Shown one piece after another: positions 26,410-34,781 of a stretch of DNA of 64,000 nucleotides. The notes beneath the pieces are model-generated. The model made no database searches. It was not told where the DNA came from and saw only the letters and a list, made by a program, of their open reading frames with translations. The stretch comes from Cytobacillus firmus (GTDB lineage: Bacteria > Bacillota > Bacilli > Bacillales > Cytobacillaceae): assembly GCF_023715565.1 (NCBI RefSeq), contig NZ_JAMBOJ010000025.1:1-64000 (forward strand), written 5' to 3'. The position numbers were made by a program, and so were the translations under genes. Each line of letters opens with the position of its first letter. Position 1 is the first letter of the stretch.

Positions 26410-27564
26410 TTACCATGCCATTTTATAAATTTTATAAATATCCTCTTTTTCCAAAGACATCGGACTGCGGGCTAACAGACGTTTTTGCTTAATAGCATCA
26501 TTTGTTAATACATCAAGTGCCTCCTCAGGGATATTAAAGCTCCTTAGTGCGTGAGGTATATTTACATCCTTTACCAAGCGTTCGAGCTCCTCCACACATT
26601 TGAGAGATGCCTCAACTTGGGATAATTTCATAGAACTAAAACCCATTGCCTCGTATATATCCTTCATTCGCTTTTCACAGCTCTGTCGAATATAGTCCAT
26701 TACATATGGGAGTAATACCGCATTTGCATTCCCATGAGAAATATGAAACTGACCGCCTAGCGGATAAGCTAATGCATGAACACCCGCTACTCCTGCATTG
26801 AAAAATGCCATACCTGCCAAATAACTCCCATAGCTCATATCGGTACGGGCCTGCCTATCATCACCATTCTCTACTGCCGTACGAATCGATCGGCTTATTA
26901 GCATGATAGCCTGCAGCGCCAGCGCATCCGAAACTGGACTTGCGTTTTTTGAAACATAAGCTTCAATCGCATGAGTAAGAGCATCAACCCCTGTAGCTGC
27001 AGTGACCTTTGCTGGCAAAGACACTGTTAAAGCAGGATCGACAATCGAAACATCCGGCAGTAAATAATCATGGGTTACAACATCTTTCGTAGTCTCCAGA
27101 GATAACACAGAAATATTAGTCACCTCAGCCCCCGTTCCTGAAGTTGTAGGAATTAAGATTTTTGGGAGACCTTTTTTCGTAATATTTTTTGTTCCTGTTA
27201 AGTTTAGATAATCCTCCACCTTGCCCTCGTTTCCAGCCAATACACCTACCAGTTTCGCCAAATCCAGCGCACTGCCGCCGCCAAAACCGATAACCATATC
27301 AAATTGGTTATCACGAGTATAAGAAACTAGTTTTTCGCCAACGGAAAGAGGGGGCTCAGGTACAATATCCGTATAAATTTCAGGGGAATAACCTGCATTA
27401 ATTAGAGGACAGACCACTTCATTTGTCAAACCAATCTTGTGAATTAATGGATCCGTAATGATAAGAATCTTATTGACCTTTAAGCTATTCACCTGGTCGA
27501 CAAGGTGAGTTAGCGAATCCCATCCAGTAAAGCTAACCCGAGGAAAAGTAATTTTTTCAGACAT
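26410..27564 (-). CDS. Iron-containing (group III) alcohol dehydrogenase
   Basis: The 384-residue enzyme has the NAD-binding GFGGGSALDLAKLVGVLA segment and the metal-ligand region DALTHAIEAYVSKNASP plus GVHALAYPLGGQFHISHGN. These features define Fe-dependent dehydrogenases that interconvert primary alcohols or diols and aldehydes. Start ATG 27564 has GGGAGCGG upstream. It stands alone between terminators; the SDR remnant follows. The specific substrate cannot be read from sequence. Confidence 0.9.
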   Translation of the reverse strand: MSEKITFPRVSFTGWDSLTHLVDQVNSLKVNKILIITDPLIHKIGLTNEVVCPLINAGYSPEIYTDIVPEPPLSVGEKLVSYTRDNQFDMVIGFGGGSALDLAKLVGVLAGNEGKVEDYLNLTGTKNITKKGLPKILIPTTSGTGAEVTNISVLSLETTKDVVTHDYLLPDVSIVDPALTVSLPAKVTAATGVDALTHAIEAYVSKNASPVSDALALQAIMLISRSIRTAVENGDDRQARTDMSYGSYLAGMAFFNAGVAGVHALAYPLGGQFHISHGNANAVLLPYVMDYIRQSCEKRMKDIYEAMGFSSMKLSQVEASLKCVEELERLVKDVNIPHALRSFNIPEEALDVLTNDAIKQKRLLARSPMSLEKEDIYKIYKMAW

Positions 27565-27787
27565 ATCAACCGCTCCCTTTATGGGCCACAGGTGTAGTTC
27601 TCCTGGTATAGAACGCTAAGAGGCCCCATGGTCCCCTATTTATATATTCAAAAGCATCACAATAATAACTAACAAGAGATAGCTGCATACTGGTGGTTTC
27701 ACCTGCGAAATTAAAAAGAATGTTTCTAAAGAAATTTTCGCCATCTTTCTTTAATTTCCTTCTGTAGTATCATTTTTTCTCAACAAA

Positions 27788-27820
27788 AAAAGCACGCAGC
27801 TTTTATGCTGTACGCGCTTT
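27788..27820 (-). terminator. Terminator after the cell wall hydrolase gene
   Basis: On the minus strand AGCGCGTACAGC pairs with GCTGCGTGCT (one bulge) and is followed by TTTTTTT. The gap 27565-27787 holds no other gene. Confidence 0.7.
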
Positions 27821-28350
27821 TAAATAGCAAATGCATGGTTGCCTATTTTTTTTACTACTTCTCGAGAGAAAATCCACTGGCTTGTAGCCGTGTCAGGGTT
27901 ATAAAAATAAAGAAGCTCTGCGTTTTGGTCCTTATCAATAAGTGCTTTCTCAACGGCCTGAACTGCTTCATTGCTTGCAGGTTCATTAATGGAACCATTT
28001 TGAACTGGTTCAAAAGCATTCTTCTGATAAATAACATCTTTGACTGTATCCGGGAATTGTTCATGTTCGACACGGTTCAGAACCACGTCAGCAACAGCAA
28101 CTTTGCCTTCAAACGGCTCCCCTTCTGCTTCAGCCTGTACAAGACGTGCAAGCAGTTTTTTTTCTTCCTCTTTAATGAAGCGATGATCTGTTGATGATGA
28201 CTCCTTCACGTCAACTTCAACCTTTTTATATGTTAGTGTTTCTGCAGCTTTTTGATCCACTGTCTCTGCATCGAAATGATCAGCAGGAAACATGCTATAT
28301 GAACCCATAATGAGTGAAATGGCAGCAACAAATGTTACTAAATTTTTCAT
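27820..28350 (-). CDS. SleB/CwlJ-type cell wall hydrolase, secreted
   Basis: A signal peptide (KNLVTFVAAISLIMGSYSM) precedes a linker, then a Hydrolase_2 domain: LLARLVQAEAEGEPFEGKVA with the catalytic Glu, VVLNRVEHEQFPDTVKDVIY, and a C-terminal LYFYNPDTATSQWIFSR. Relatives are cortex-lytic or peptidoglycan transglycosylase-like enzymes of spores and vegetative cells. The 176-residue length without a peptidoglycan-binding domain resembles CwlJ/YkvT forms. GGAGG lies just before ATG 28350. Confidence 0.88.
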   Translation of the reverse strand: MKNLVTFVAAISLIMGSYSMFPADHFDAETVDQKAAETLTYKKVEVDVKESSSTDHRFIKEEEKKLLARLVQAEAEGEPFEGKVAVADVVLNRVEHEQFPDTVKDVIYQKNAFEPVQNGSINEPASNEAVQAVEKALIDKDQNAELLYFYNPDTATSQWIFSREVVKKIGNHAFAI

Positions 28351-28529
28351 TTATAAACCTCCTGTTTGTAGTTTTTAGGCAAAAACAGGCCACTTACAAG
28401 GCTAACAGGTTTACAGGCAGAACTCATTAGTGAATCAATGGGAGAATTACCAGTAAAGAAATATGAAAATTCAAATTGCTTCATAATAAATTTAAGAGGT
28501 ATATTTGTTATAGCTTGCTTTTTAAAAAA

Positions 28530-28812
28530 AGGCTGTTTTCGCAAAGTTTGTTGCTATTTATATTATATTTACTGAGTTGATTGGAGTGGAAGGTGCGAGA
28601 TCCTCGAAAATGCATGCGCATTTTCTTCGTGCGGTGTTTACTCAAGCTAGCCTATTCAACGTCCTACGGGAGTTGCGGGACAGGTGAGACCCCACAGACG
28701 CGTAGCGTCGAGGAGGCTCACCGCCCGCCCCGTGGTTTGCTGAGCATCCTTTCACTGCAATTTACGGACAACATTGATAAGCGAAAAACAACAATTTATA
28801 CGAAAAGAGCCT
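28530..28812. repeat. Dispersed structured repeat, copy C (283 bp, long form)
   Basis: Its termini AGGCTGTTTTCGCAAAGTTTG and CAACAATTTATACGAAAAGAGCC match copy A. The shared core includes GGGACAGGTGAGACCCCACA, GACGCGTAGCGTCGAGGAGG and GAGCATCC. Relative to copy A it contains about 60 extra bases with TCGAAAATGCATGCGCATTTTC and TATTCAACGTCC, which also occur in copy B. It fills most of the gap between the hydrolase and the GNAT gene. Confidence 0.8.
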
Positions 28813-28855
28813 AAAAAAAGATAACAGCCCGAAATTGAGTGAGGTGATAAAATAA

Positions 28856-29359
28856 TTGAAAGTACTTGAAACTGACCGATTAATTCTTCGCTGGTTAACA
28901 ACAGATGATGCAGCTTTCATTCTCGAACTTTTAAATGAACCTGCATGGATTCGTTATATTGGCGATAAAAGTGTACATTCTCTTGGTGATGCTAAGAATT
29001 ATATTTTGACCGGACCCCAGAAAATGTATTCTCAATTTGGCTTTGGCCTTTTTCTAGTTGAGCGAAAGGAAGGAAGCATTCCTATTGGACTGTGCGGCTT
29101 TATAAAACGGGATACTTTAGATAATGTTGATATTGGTTTTGCTTTTTTATCTAGATATCAATCGCAAGGTTATGGGTTTGAGTCAGCTTCTGCTACATTG
29201 AAATATGGTCTTGAAAAGCTGGATATGGAACGGGTCCTAGCTATTACATCCCTAGACAATTATGCTTCCTCCAGGCTGCTTGAAAAGATAGGCATGAACT
29301 TTGAAGGAACAATAATTTTGGATAAAAAAGAGCTTAAATTGTTTGCATCCGACAAATAA
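28856..29359 (+). CDS. GNAT-family N-acetyltransferase
   Basis: The TTG start at 28856 follows GAGGTGAT. The 167-residue product belongs to the RimJ/RimL-like branch: LETDRLILRWLTTDDAAFIL at the N-terminus, GFAFLSRYQSQGYGFESASA with the acetyl-CoA loop, and NYASSRLLEKIGMNFEG. Substrate unknown. It lies right after repeat copy C and before a convergent terminator. Confidence 0.85.
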   Translation: MKVLETDRLILRWLTTDDAAFILELLNEPAWIRYIGDKSVHSLGDAKNYILTGPQKMYSQFGFGLFLVERKEGSIPIGLCGFIKRDTLDNVDIGFAFLSRYQSQGYGFESASATLKYGLEKLDMERVLAITSLDNYASSRLLEKIGMNFEGTIILDKKELKLFASDK

Positions 29360-29413
29360 TTCCTTGTTGTATCTTTTTCTATCTTTTAAAACAGTTGTTT
29401 TTTTACAAAAAAA

Positions 29414-29457
29414 TTCCTGATGACGAAGAAAATATACACATGTATCGTCATCAGGAA
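29414..29457. terminator. Bidirectional terminator between convergent genes
   Basis: TTCCTGATGACGA (29414-29426) pairs perfectly with TCGTCATCAGGAA (29445-29457). It serves the GNAT gene on the left and possibly nadR on the right. Confidence 0.7.
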
Positions 29458-29528
29458 AACCATAATATTGAAGATACGAAATGAAAGAATTTCATTAGCT
29501 TTTAAAAATTTTTATGTCAATCACTCTC

Positions 29529-30551
29529 TCAAATTTTCAGCAGTTCTTCAATATGCCCTATTGCACTTTGAAACCGCTCCTTGTAATCTCCGCTCAGTAT
29601 TTTATAATCAACATTATGATTTTTCAGCAATGTTTTTAAAGCCTGGTTGTTTTGGAGTCTTACCTCATACTCTCCGTGAACCCGAAGTCCATCATCCACC
29701 CATTTCACATCAGGTTCCAAGTATAGCCACAGGTCATAATCCTGCAGGTTTGCAATTTCATCCAGTACTGCCTGATGCTCATCGTTGTAAAGGTTGGAAT
29801 AGAATTGAGTCACAATTGCCTCCGTATCGATAAGCACAACTTTATTTGCTTTTTCATTCGCCTTGATTTCTTCAAGCTTATGGCCATAGGCAATTTTGTG
29901 GTAATCTTCCTTAACCATAAGCCCATCGCAGCCGCCTAATTCTTCACATACGGTTCGGCCATATTCCTCTACATAGGAAGTGTTGTAAATTTTAGCAAGG
30001 TTTCTGGTCAAGGTAGATTTACCGCAGCTTTCAGTCCCTGCTACAACAACCTTTTTAACGAAATAAGGTTTTACAAAGTCAGGGATGTATTCCCAATGAT
30101 GAAAAACACCTTCATTACGGATTGCTGTTGCCGAAATATTCACATATCTCCGATTGGGATCAATCAATTCGTGTTTGGCCTCTGGATAAAGTTCTCTAAA
30201 AATATCGTTATACTCATACTCTGAACTAAATACATAATCAATGCGCTTTCCAATTGCCTTTTTTATATTCCTGGCACCCTCTGCCCAATTGTAATTTTCA
30301 TCCCCCTGATCGTCTTTTATGGAAATGACCTTCACATGCGGCATATCTTTAGTTAATTGACTGACCCAGCGCAAACGGATTTGTGGTGGAATATAAGCCA
30401 TTTTAGAATGCTCGCACAATTGCCTGTCACGCAGTTCGCTATGTGACAGCACAACATAAAGTTCTTCAACGATGGATGAGGCCTGAACGATCGCATAAAC
30501 ATGGCCAAGATGCAGGGGAAGAAACTTGCCTCCAATAAAGCCGACTGTCAT
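29529..30551 (-). CDS. nadR: Bifunctional NMN adenylyltransferase / ribosylnicotinamide kinase (NadR type)
   Basis: The N-terminal nucleotidyltransferase has GFIGGKFLPLHLGHVY (GxFxPxHxGH) and an ISATAIR motif. The C-terminal kinase has a P-loop, VAGTESCGKSTLTRNLA. The enzyme phosphorylates nicotinamide riboside to NMN and adenylates it to NAD. It lacks the N-terminal HTH of enterobacterial NadR, so it is purely catalytic; a separate NrtR-like regulator is encoded in the same operon. ATG 30551 overlaps the pnuC stop by four bases. Confidence 0.93.
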   Translation of the reverse strand: MTVGFIGGKFLPLHLGHVYAIVQASSIVEELYVVLSHSELRDRQLCEHSKMAYIPPQIRLRWVSQLTKDMPHVKVISIKDDQGDENYNWAEGARNIKKAIGKRIDYVFSSEYEYNDIFRELYPEAKHELIDPNRRYVNISATAIRNEGVFHHWEYIPDFVKPYFVKKVVVAGTESCGKSTLTRNLAKIYNTSYVEEYGRTVCEELGGCDGLMVKEDYHKIAYGHKLEEIKANEKANKVVLIDTEAIVTQFYSNLYNDEHQAVLDEIANLQDYDLWLYLEPDVKWVDDGLRVHGEYEVRLQNNQALKTLLKNHNVDYKILSGDYKERFQSAIGHIEELLKI

Positions 30552-31246
30552 TTAACCCCCTCCTTATTCTGTTTCACATATAGTTTCCGCCAATTGATGT
30601 ATCCATAAATACTGTTAACCAGGAAAGCAGTCCACATGACTAACATTGAAAAGTCATTGCCGCCCTGTGTGATGAGAGCACCCGCCCAAAGAATAATGGA
30701 TAATACATTTACTGAGATCCAGAGAATCCATTGCTCTGCAAATCTTTTCAGCATCAGTATTTGCGCAGTTATAGAAAGAACGTTTGTAGCGGAATCCGTC
30801 CAGACAAAATTACCCTCTAAATATCTTAAGAAAAACCCATATCCAATTGTAAGGACAGCGATAGATGCTAAAGTATAGATCCAGCCTTTTTTCGTCAGAC
30901 TTTTAACTCTCACATCTTCCCCTTTAACATTCCGATTTGTTTTATGCTGCTTCCACAGATAAATACCAATAAATTGTACAGGAAAATAAAACAGAGCATT
31001 GAGCATGGCTTCTCCATAAAGGCCATATCCATAAGCAATATAAGCATAGGTAAGGGTTTGAACGATGCCAAAGTAATAGTTGGCAATCTTCCCCTTTGCC
31101 ACCAGCACCACACATAACAAACCGCTTATGGATGAAATCAGGCCAATTAGTGAATCTGACCAGGCAAAGTAAAGATAAATGTTGACCAATGTAAATGTTA
31201 TTAGCCATATTATTTCAAACCGGGTCCAGTTCTTAAAAATCCCCAT
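30548..31246 (-). CDS. pnuC: Nicotinamide riboside transporter PnuC
   Basis: This 232-residue protein has seven hydrophobic helices and typical PnuC motifs, NYYFGIVQTLTYAYIAY and FAEQWILWISVNVLSI (WxxWxxxN). It moves nicotinamide riboside by facilitated diffusion; the NadR kinase traps it inside. The gene overlaps nadR by four bases and follows the NrtR-like gene by 31, forming a complete uptake-and-salvage operon. Confidence 0.93.
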   Translation of the reverse strand: MGIFKNWTRFEIIWLITFTLVNIYLYFAWSDSLIGLISSISGLLCVVLVAKGKIANYYFGIVQTLTYAYIAYGYGLYGEAMLNALFYFPVQFIGIYLWKQHKTNRNVKGEDVRVKSLTKKGWIYTLASIAVLTIGYGFFLRYLEGNFVWTDSATNVLSITAQILMLKRFAEQWILWISVNVLSIILWAGALITQGGNDFSMLVMWTAFLVNSIYGYINWRKLYVKQNKEGVK

Positions 31247-31277
31247 GTGAATCTATCCCCTTTGTTAATTTGGATTT

Positions 31278-32042
31278 TCACCCTTGCAGTTTATTTCTAT
31301 ATACGGACACAATCGGCTGATAATCATTGAATTGATAAAGCTGTGCAGGTGTTTTAGAATAGCGTTTTGATTTCTTTAGCTTTCCGTCTTCCGACACAGC
31401 TTCAATAAATGGAAATGTCGGTGCTTTTCTGAAAAAGGCAGCATCCGTTGAGATTGAAGGGTCATCCAACACGGTTAATAAAACACCCTGCAGTTCAGAA
31501 ATCACAAATTCATCAGGTAGGAAATGCCTTGCCAGTGTTGTCAGTGCCATATCTTTTTTAATAAACCAAAGTGCGTCTTCAATAATGGTCTGATGGTCAA
31601 ATGCTAGATCAAGTTCAAGAGCCTCTTCTAGAGTAAACAACTTAACTTCAGATGCGTCATATGTTGTTTTCCGGGTCCTTAAGTCCGCTTCATTAGCAAT
31701 AACATAATGTGCATTAGATATAATCCATCCCCGCTGGTCCCGGCCAGGAGAATCGTAGACACCGAAATGCTTTATTTTCAGCCCCTCTACTCCGGTTTCC
31801 TCGGTTAACCTTCGCTCTGCCGCCTGAAAAGCTGTTTCTTCGGGACGGACAAACCCACCAGGCAGCGCCCATTTCCCTGCCTCCATATTCGGGTTTCCTT
31901 CATGGTTCAGCTCACTTCTTTTAATCAGCATGATTTTCAGCTCTTTTTTTGGAGGTTTATACTCGCCAACTTGTTCTGATGTGATTGTAAAAACTGCAAT
32001 ATCACTTGTATATCCCTCTGGTGTAATAAATTTATTCTTCAA
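31278..32042 (-). CDS. NrtR-like transcriptional regulator (Nudix domain plus winged helix)
   Basis: The 254-residue protein has an N-terminal Nudix fold and a C-terminal winged helix (RHFLPDEFVISELQGVLLTV). The Nudix box reads GGFVRPEETAFQAAERRLTE then ETG; the first Glu of the catalytic REUxEE is replaced by Arg, so hydrolysis is probably lost. NrtR proteins sense ADP-ribose and repress NAD biosynthesis genes. It leads the pnuC-nadR operon, and two palindromes precede its start. Confidence 0.85.
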   Translation of the reverse strand: MKNKFITPEGYTSDIAVFTITSEQVGEYKPPKKELKIMLIKRSELNHEGNPNMEAGKWALPGGFVRPEETAFQAAERRLTEETGVEGLKIKHFGVYDSPGRDQRGWIISNAHYVIANEADLRTRKTTYDASEVKLFTLEEALELDLAFDHQTIIEDALWFIKKDMALTTLARHFLPDEFVISELQGVLLTVLDDPSISTDAAFFRKAPTFPFIEAVSEDGKLKKSKRYSKTPAQLYQFNDYQPIVSVYRNKLQG

Positions 32043-32064
32043 TTTCGGTTCACCTCTTTTATAA

Positions 32065-32092
32065 TTAACATTTTGTTAATTGTTAATTAACA
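32065..32092 (-). promoter_or_regulatory. Predicted NrtR operator
   Basis: TTAACATTTTGTTAA (32065-32079) and TGTTAATTAACA (32081-32092) are adjacent palindromes 23 bases upstream of the regulator start. Their position fits autorepression of the NAD salvage operon. Confidence 0.55.
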
Positions 32093-32140
32093 TATATTCC
32101 ATTTTTTGCTGTTAGTCAATGCTTTTCTCATATGTACGCA

Positions 32141-32175
32141 AAAAAACTGCCCAATAATTTGAGCAGTCTTTTTAG
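32141..32175 (-). terminator. Terminator after glpT
   Basis: On the minus strand ACTGCTC pairs with GGGCAGT (one mismatch) and is followed by TTTTTTT. Confidence 0.7.
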
Positions 32176-32183
32176 TCTTAATG

Positions 32184-33545
32184 CTAATTTTTTACTACTT
32201 CTTGTCCCCTTACATTCCATGTTACTGCAAAAATGAGGGCTGCAAGTACACAAGATGCGGTTAACAGCATAAATCCTGCATTCCATCCGGATGCATCTAC
32301 GATGATACCCATTAAAGCATTAGCTGTTACAGTACCTCCGAGGTAACCAAACAATCCAGTTAATCCTGCTGCAGTACCGGCAGCCTTTTTAGGAACAAAA
32401 TCAAGTGCCTGTAGGCCAATTAACATTACCGGTCCATAAATAAGGAAACCGATCGCAATCAGACAAATCATGTCTATTGTGGGATTTCCTGCAGGGTTAA
32501 ACCAATAAACAAGAACTGCGATTAATACCCCCAGCATAAATACAAATCCAGCAGGACCTCGGCGCCCTTTGAAAAACTTATCTGAGATCCATCCGCATAA
32601 TAGTGTTCCTGGTATACCTGCCCACTCATATAAAAAGTAGGCTACGCTGGACTTGCTCATATCGAAGCCTTTCTCCTCGCTCAAATATGTTGGTGCCCAG
32701 TCCAGTACACCATATCGGACGAAATAAACGAATATATTAGCAATCGCAATTGCCCAAACCCATTTATTATTTAATACATACTTGAAAAGAATTTCTTTTG
32801 TTGTTAATTCAGTCTCAAAGGTTTTCTTGCTTTTGCTTGGATAATCATTGCGATATTCTTCAATGGATGGCAGCCCAGCCGATTGAGGAGTATCACGAAT
32901 AAGGAAGTAGGCCATGAATGCAATAACAATAGCTACGAGTGCCGGTAAAATAAATACACCTTCATAGCCTGATGAAGAGGTTCCGGCTATGCCAGCGAAC
33001 ATTGCTGCACCCGCCACAGCAAGTGGTGCCATTAGCCCACCTCCGACATTATGAGCTACATTCCAAATGGCTGTTTTGTTTCCTCTTTCATTGATGCTGA
33101 ACCAGTGTACCAGAACACGGCCCGATGGCGGCCAGCCCATTCCCTGGAACCAGCCATTTAAAAAAAGCATTATAAACATGATGGAAACAGATGAAGTAAA
33201 GAAAGGTACAAACCCCATTAATAAAGAAATAATTGCAGAAAGAATTAATCCTGCAGGCAAGAATACCTTAGGATTACTCCGATCCGAAAATGTTCCCATG
33301 ACGAATTTACTGATGCCATAGGCAATCGAAATAGCAGATAGTGCAAAACCAAGTTCAGTTTTGGAGAATCCTTCTTCAATAAAGTACGGCATAGCCAGCG
33401 AGAAGTTTTTCCGAATTAAGTAATACGCTGCATAACCAATGAAAATTCCCATAAAGACTTGAAACCTAAGTTTCTTATACTCCGAATCAATTTGTTCTTC
33501 AGGCAATCTTTCAATTGGAGGAGCAGGCTTAAACAATTTGAACAT
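32184..33545 (-). CDS. glpT: Glycerol-3-phosphate transporter (organophosphate:Pi antiporter, MFS)
   Basis: The 453-residue, twelve-helix protein begins [20 protein letters not shown] and continues [20 protein letters not shown], very like Bacillus GlpT. The OPA motifs [20 protein letters not shown] and [14 protein letters not shown] are present. It exchanges glycerol-3-phosphate for phosphate. The upstream region has a cre box and a leader terminator, the arrangement by which CcpA and the antiterminator GlpP control glp genes in B. subtilis; this supports the substrate call. Confidence 0.88.
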   Translation of the reverse strand: MFKLFKPAPPIERLPEEQIDSEYKKLRFQVFMGIFIGYAAYYLIRKNFSLAMPYFIEEGFSKTELGFALSAISIAYGISKFVMGTFSDRSNPKVFLPAGLILSAIISLLMGFVPFFTSSVSIMFIMLFLNGWFQGMGWPPSGRVLVHWFSINERGNKTAIWNVAHNVGGGLMAPLAVAGAAMFAGIAGTSSSGYEGVFILPALVAIVIAFMAYFLIRDTPQSAGLPSIEEYRNDYPSKSKKTFETELTTKEILFKYVLNNKWVWAIAIANIFVYFVRYGVLDWAPTYLSEEKGFDMSKSSVAYFLYEWAGIPGTLLCGWISDKFFKGRRGPAGFVFMLGVLIAVLVYWFNPAGNPTIDMICLIAIGFLIYGPVMLIGLQALDFVPKKAAGTAAGLTGLFGYLGGTVTANALMGIIVDASGWNAGFMLLTASCVLAALIFAVTWNVRGQEVVKN

Positions 33546-33589
33546 TTATTTCCCCCCATAAATCATTTTGGCAACAATATTAACTGTAA

Positions 33590-33651
33590 AAAAAACAAAA
33601 CCCACACTTTAATAACACTCCCTGGAATGGAAGTGTAAGAAAGCATGGGTT
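33590..33651 (-). terminator. Leader terminator ahead of glpT (probable GlpP antitermination target)
   Basis: On the minus strand AACCCATGCTTTCTTACACT pairs imperfectly with AGTGTTATTAAAGTGTGGGTT and is followed by TTGTTTTTTTT. It lies between the promoter and the glpT start 45 bases on. GlpP antitermination at such leaders is known for glp operons of B. subtilis. Confidence 0.7.
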
Positions 33652-33688
33652 CTCCGTTTCTCCACCATAGTTAACTTGTCATGTAACA

Positions 33689-33717
33689 ATTTTATTATTA
33701 TATGTAAACGTTGTCAA
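33689..33717 (-). promoter_or_regulatory. glpT promoter with overlapping cre site
   Basis: TTGACA (33717-33712) and TAAAAT (33694-33689) are 17 bases apart on the minus strand. ATGTAAACGTTGTCA (33702-33716) matches the cre consensus WTGNAANCGNWNNCW at every position and overlaps the -35 box, predicting CcpA repression on glucose. Confidence 0.8.
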
Positions 33718-33802
33718 CAGCTTGTCAAATTTTTTAACCAATTTTCGCAAGCATAAAGAATGCCGGCCCTCAATCTATAAGAGCATACACCTAAATGCAT
33801 AT

Positions 33803-34777
33803 CTACAGTTTCACTTCAGCTGGCTGAACTGGCGTTTCTGTTTCACTTTCACCAACAGTTTTTTTAGACCAATAAGTCGCAAGAATCGGCCCTGAAATGT
33901 TATGCCAGGCAGCAGCCAGAACGCTTGGAAGTGCTGCCAGCGGCCCGAAGTGTGCAGTCGCAAGCGCAACTCCAAGACCTGAGTTCTGCATGCCAACTTC
34001 AATGGCAATCGCTCTCCGGTTTACTTCACCCTGTCCGAGCGCTTTTCCTGCCAAGTAGCCAAGCATGAGTCCAAAACCATTGTGAAGCATAACAGCACTA
34101 AAGATCAGCAAGCCTGATGCTGCAATGGTTGAAGCATTGCCTGAGACGACTGCAGCCACGATGGTGATAATAGCTGCCACTGAAATTAACGGTAAAACAG
34201 TTAAGCTTTTTTCCACTGCCACGGGGAAGAATTTCTTGATTGCCAACCCCAGAACAATTGGTACAATAATGACCTGGACAATAGACATAAACATGGCCAC
34301 TGCATCAACAGGCATCCACTGGCCCGCAAGCAGCAGGAGAAGCAGCGGTGTCATGATTGGTGCGAGTAAAGTTGAAACGGATGTCATGGCGATGGACAAA
34401 GGTACATTTCCCTTGGCCAGATACACCATAACGTTAGAAGCCGTTCCCCCAGGTACACAACCAAGCAAAACCAGGCCGGCTGCCAATTCTGCCGGCAAAT
34501 TCAGAAGTTTCGCAATGACGAAAGCGACTAGCGGCATAATGATGAACTGTGCACAAACACCAATTAACACAGGGAGCGGTTTCGTAAAGATGATTTTAAA
34601 ATCGACCGCCTTCAGAGTAAGCCCCATTCCAAACATGACGACGCCGAGAAGGATGGTGATATAGCCCCCCAACCCTAAAAATGGGTCTGGAAACATAAAG
34701 GCAATAACCGATGTTACGATAACCCACACGGCAAAATATTTTCCTGCAATGGTACTGACCGCTTCTAATACCTTCAT
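33803..34777 (-). CDS. Bile acid:sodium symporter (BASS) family transporter
   Basis: The 324-residue membrane protein shows BASS motifs: GVVMFGMGLTLKAVDF, LGCVPGGTASNVMVYLAKGN and IEVGMQNSGLGVALA. Members import bile acids, pyruvate, keto acids or other organic anions with sodium. The gene follows the FAD-linked oxidase by four bases, so it probably carries that enzyme's 2-hydroxyacid or keto acid. The operon is divergent from an FCD-GntR regulator. Confidence 0.88.
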   Translation of the reverse strand: MKVLEAVSTIAGKYFAVWVIVTSVIAFMFPDPFLGLGGYITILLGVVMFGMGLTLKAVDFKIIFTKPLPVLIGVCAQFIIMPLVAFVIAKLLNLPAELAAGLVLLGCVPGGTASNVMVYLAKGNVPLSIAMTSVSTLLAPIMTPLLLLLLAGQWMPVDAVAMFMSIVQVIIVPIVLGLAIKKFFPVAVEKSLTVLPLISVAAIITIVAAVVSGNASTIAASGLLIFSAVMLHNGFGLMLGYLAGKALGQGEVNRRAIAIEVGMQNSGLGVALATAHFGPLAALPSVLAAAWHNISGPILATYWSKKTVGESETETPVQPAEVKL

Positions 34778-34781
34778 ATCA

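Noticed and set aside
28347-28544. A 65-codon minus-strand frame overlapping repeat copy C
   Set aside because: It runs from repeat sequence into a leader region, has no ribosome site and is not coherent as a protein.
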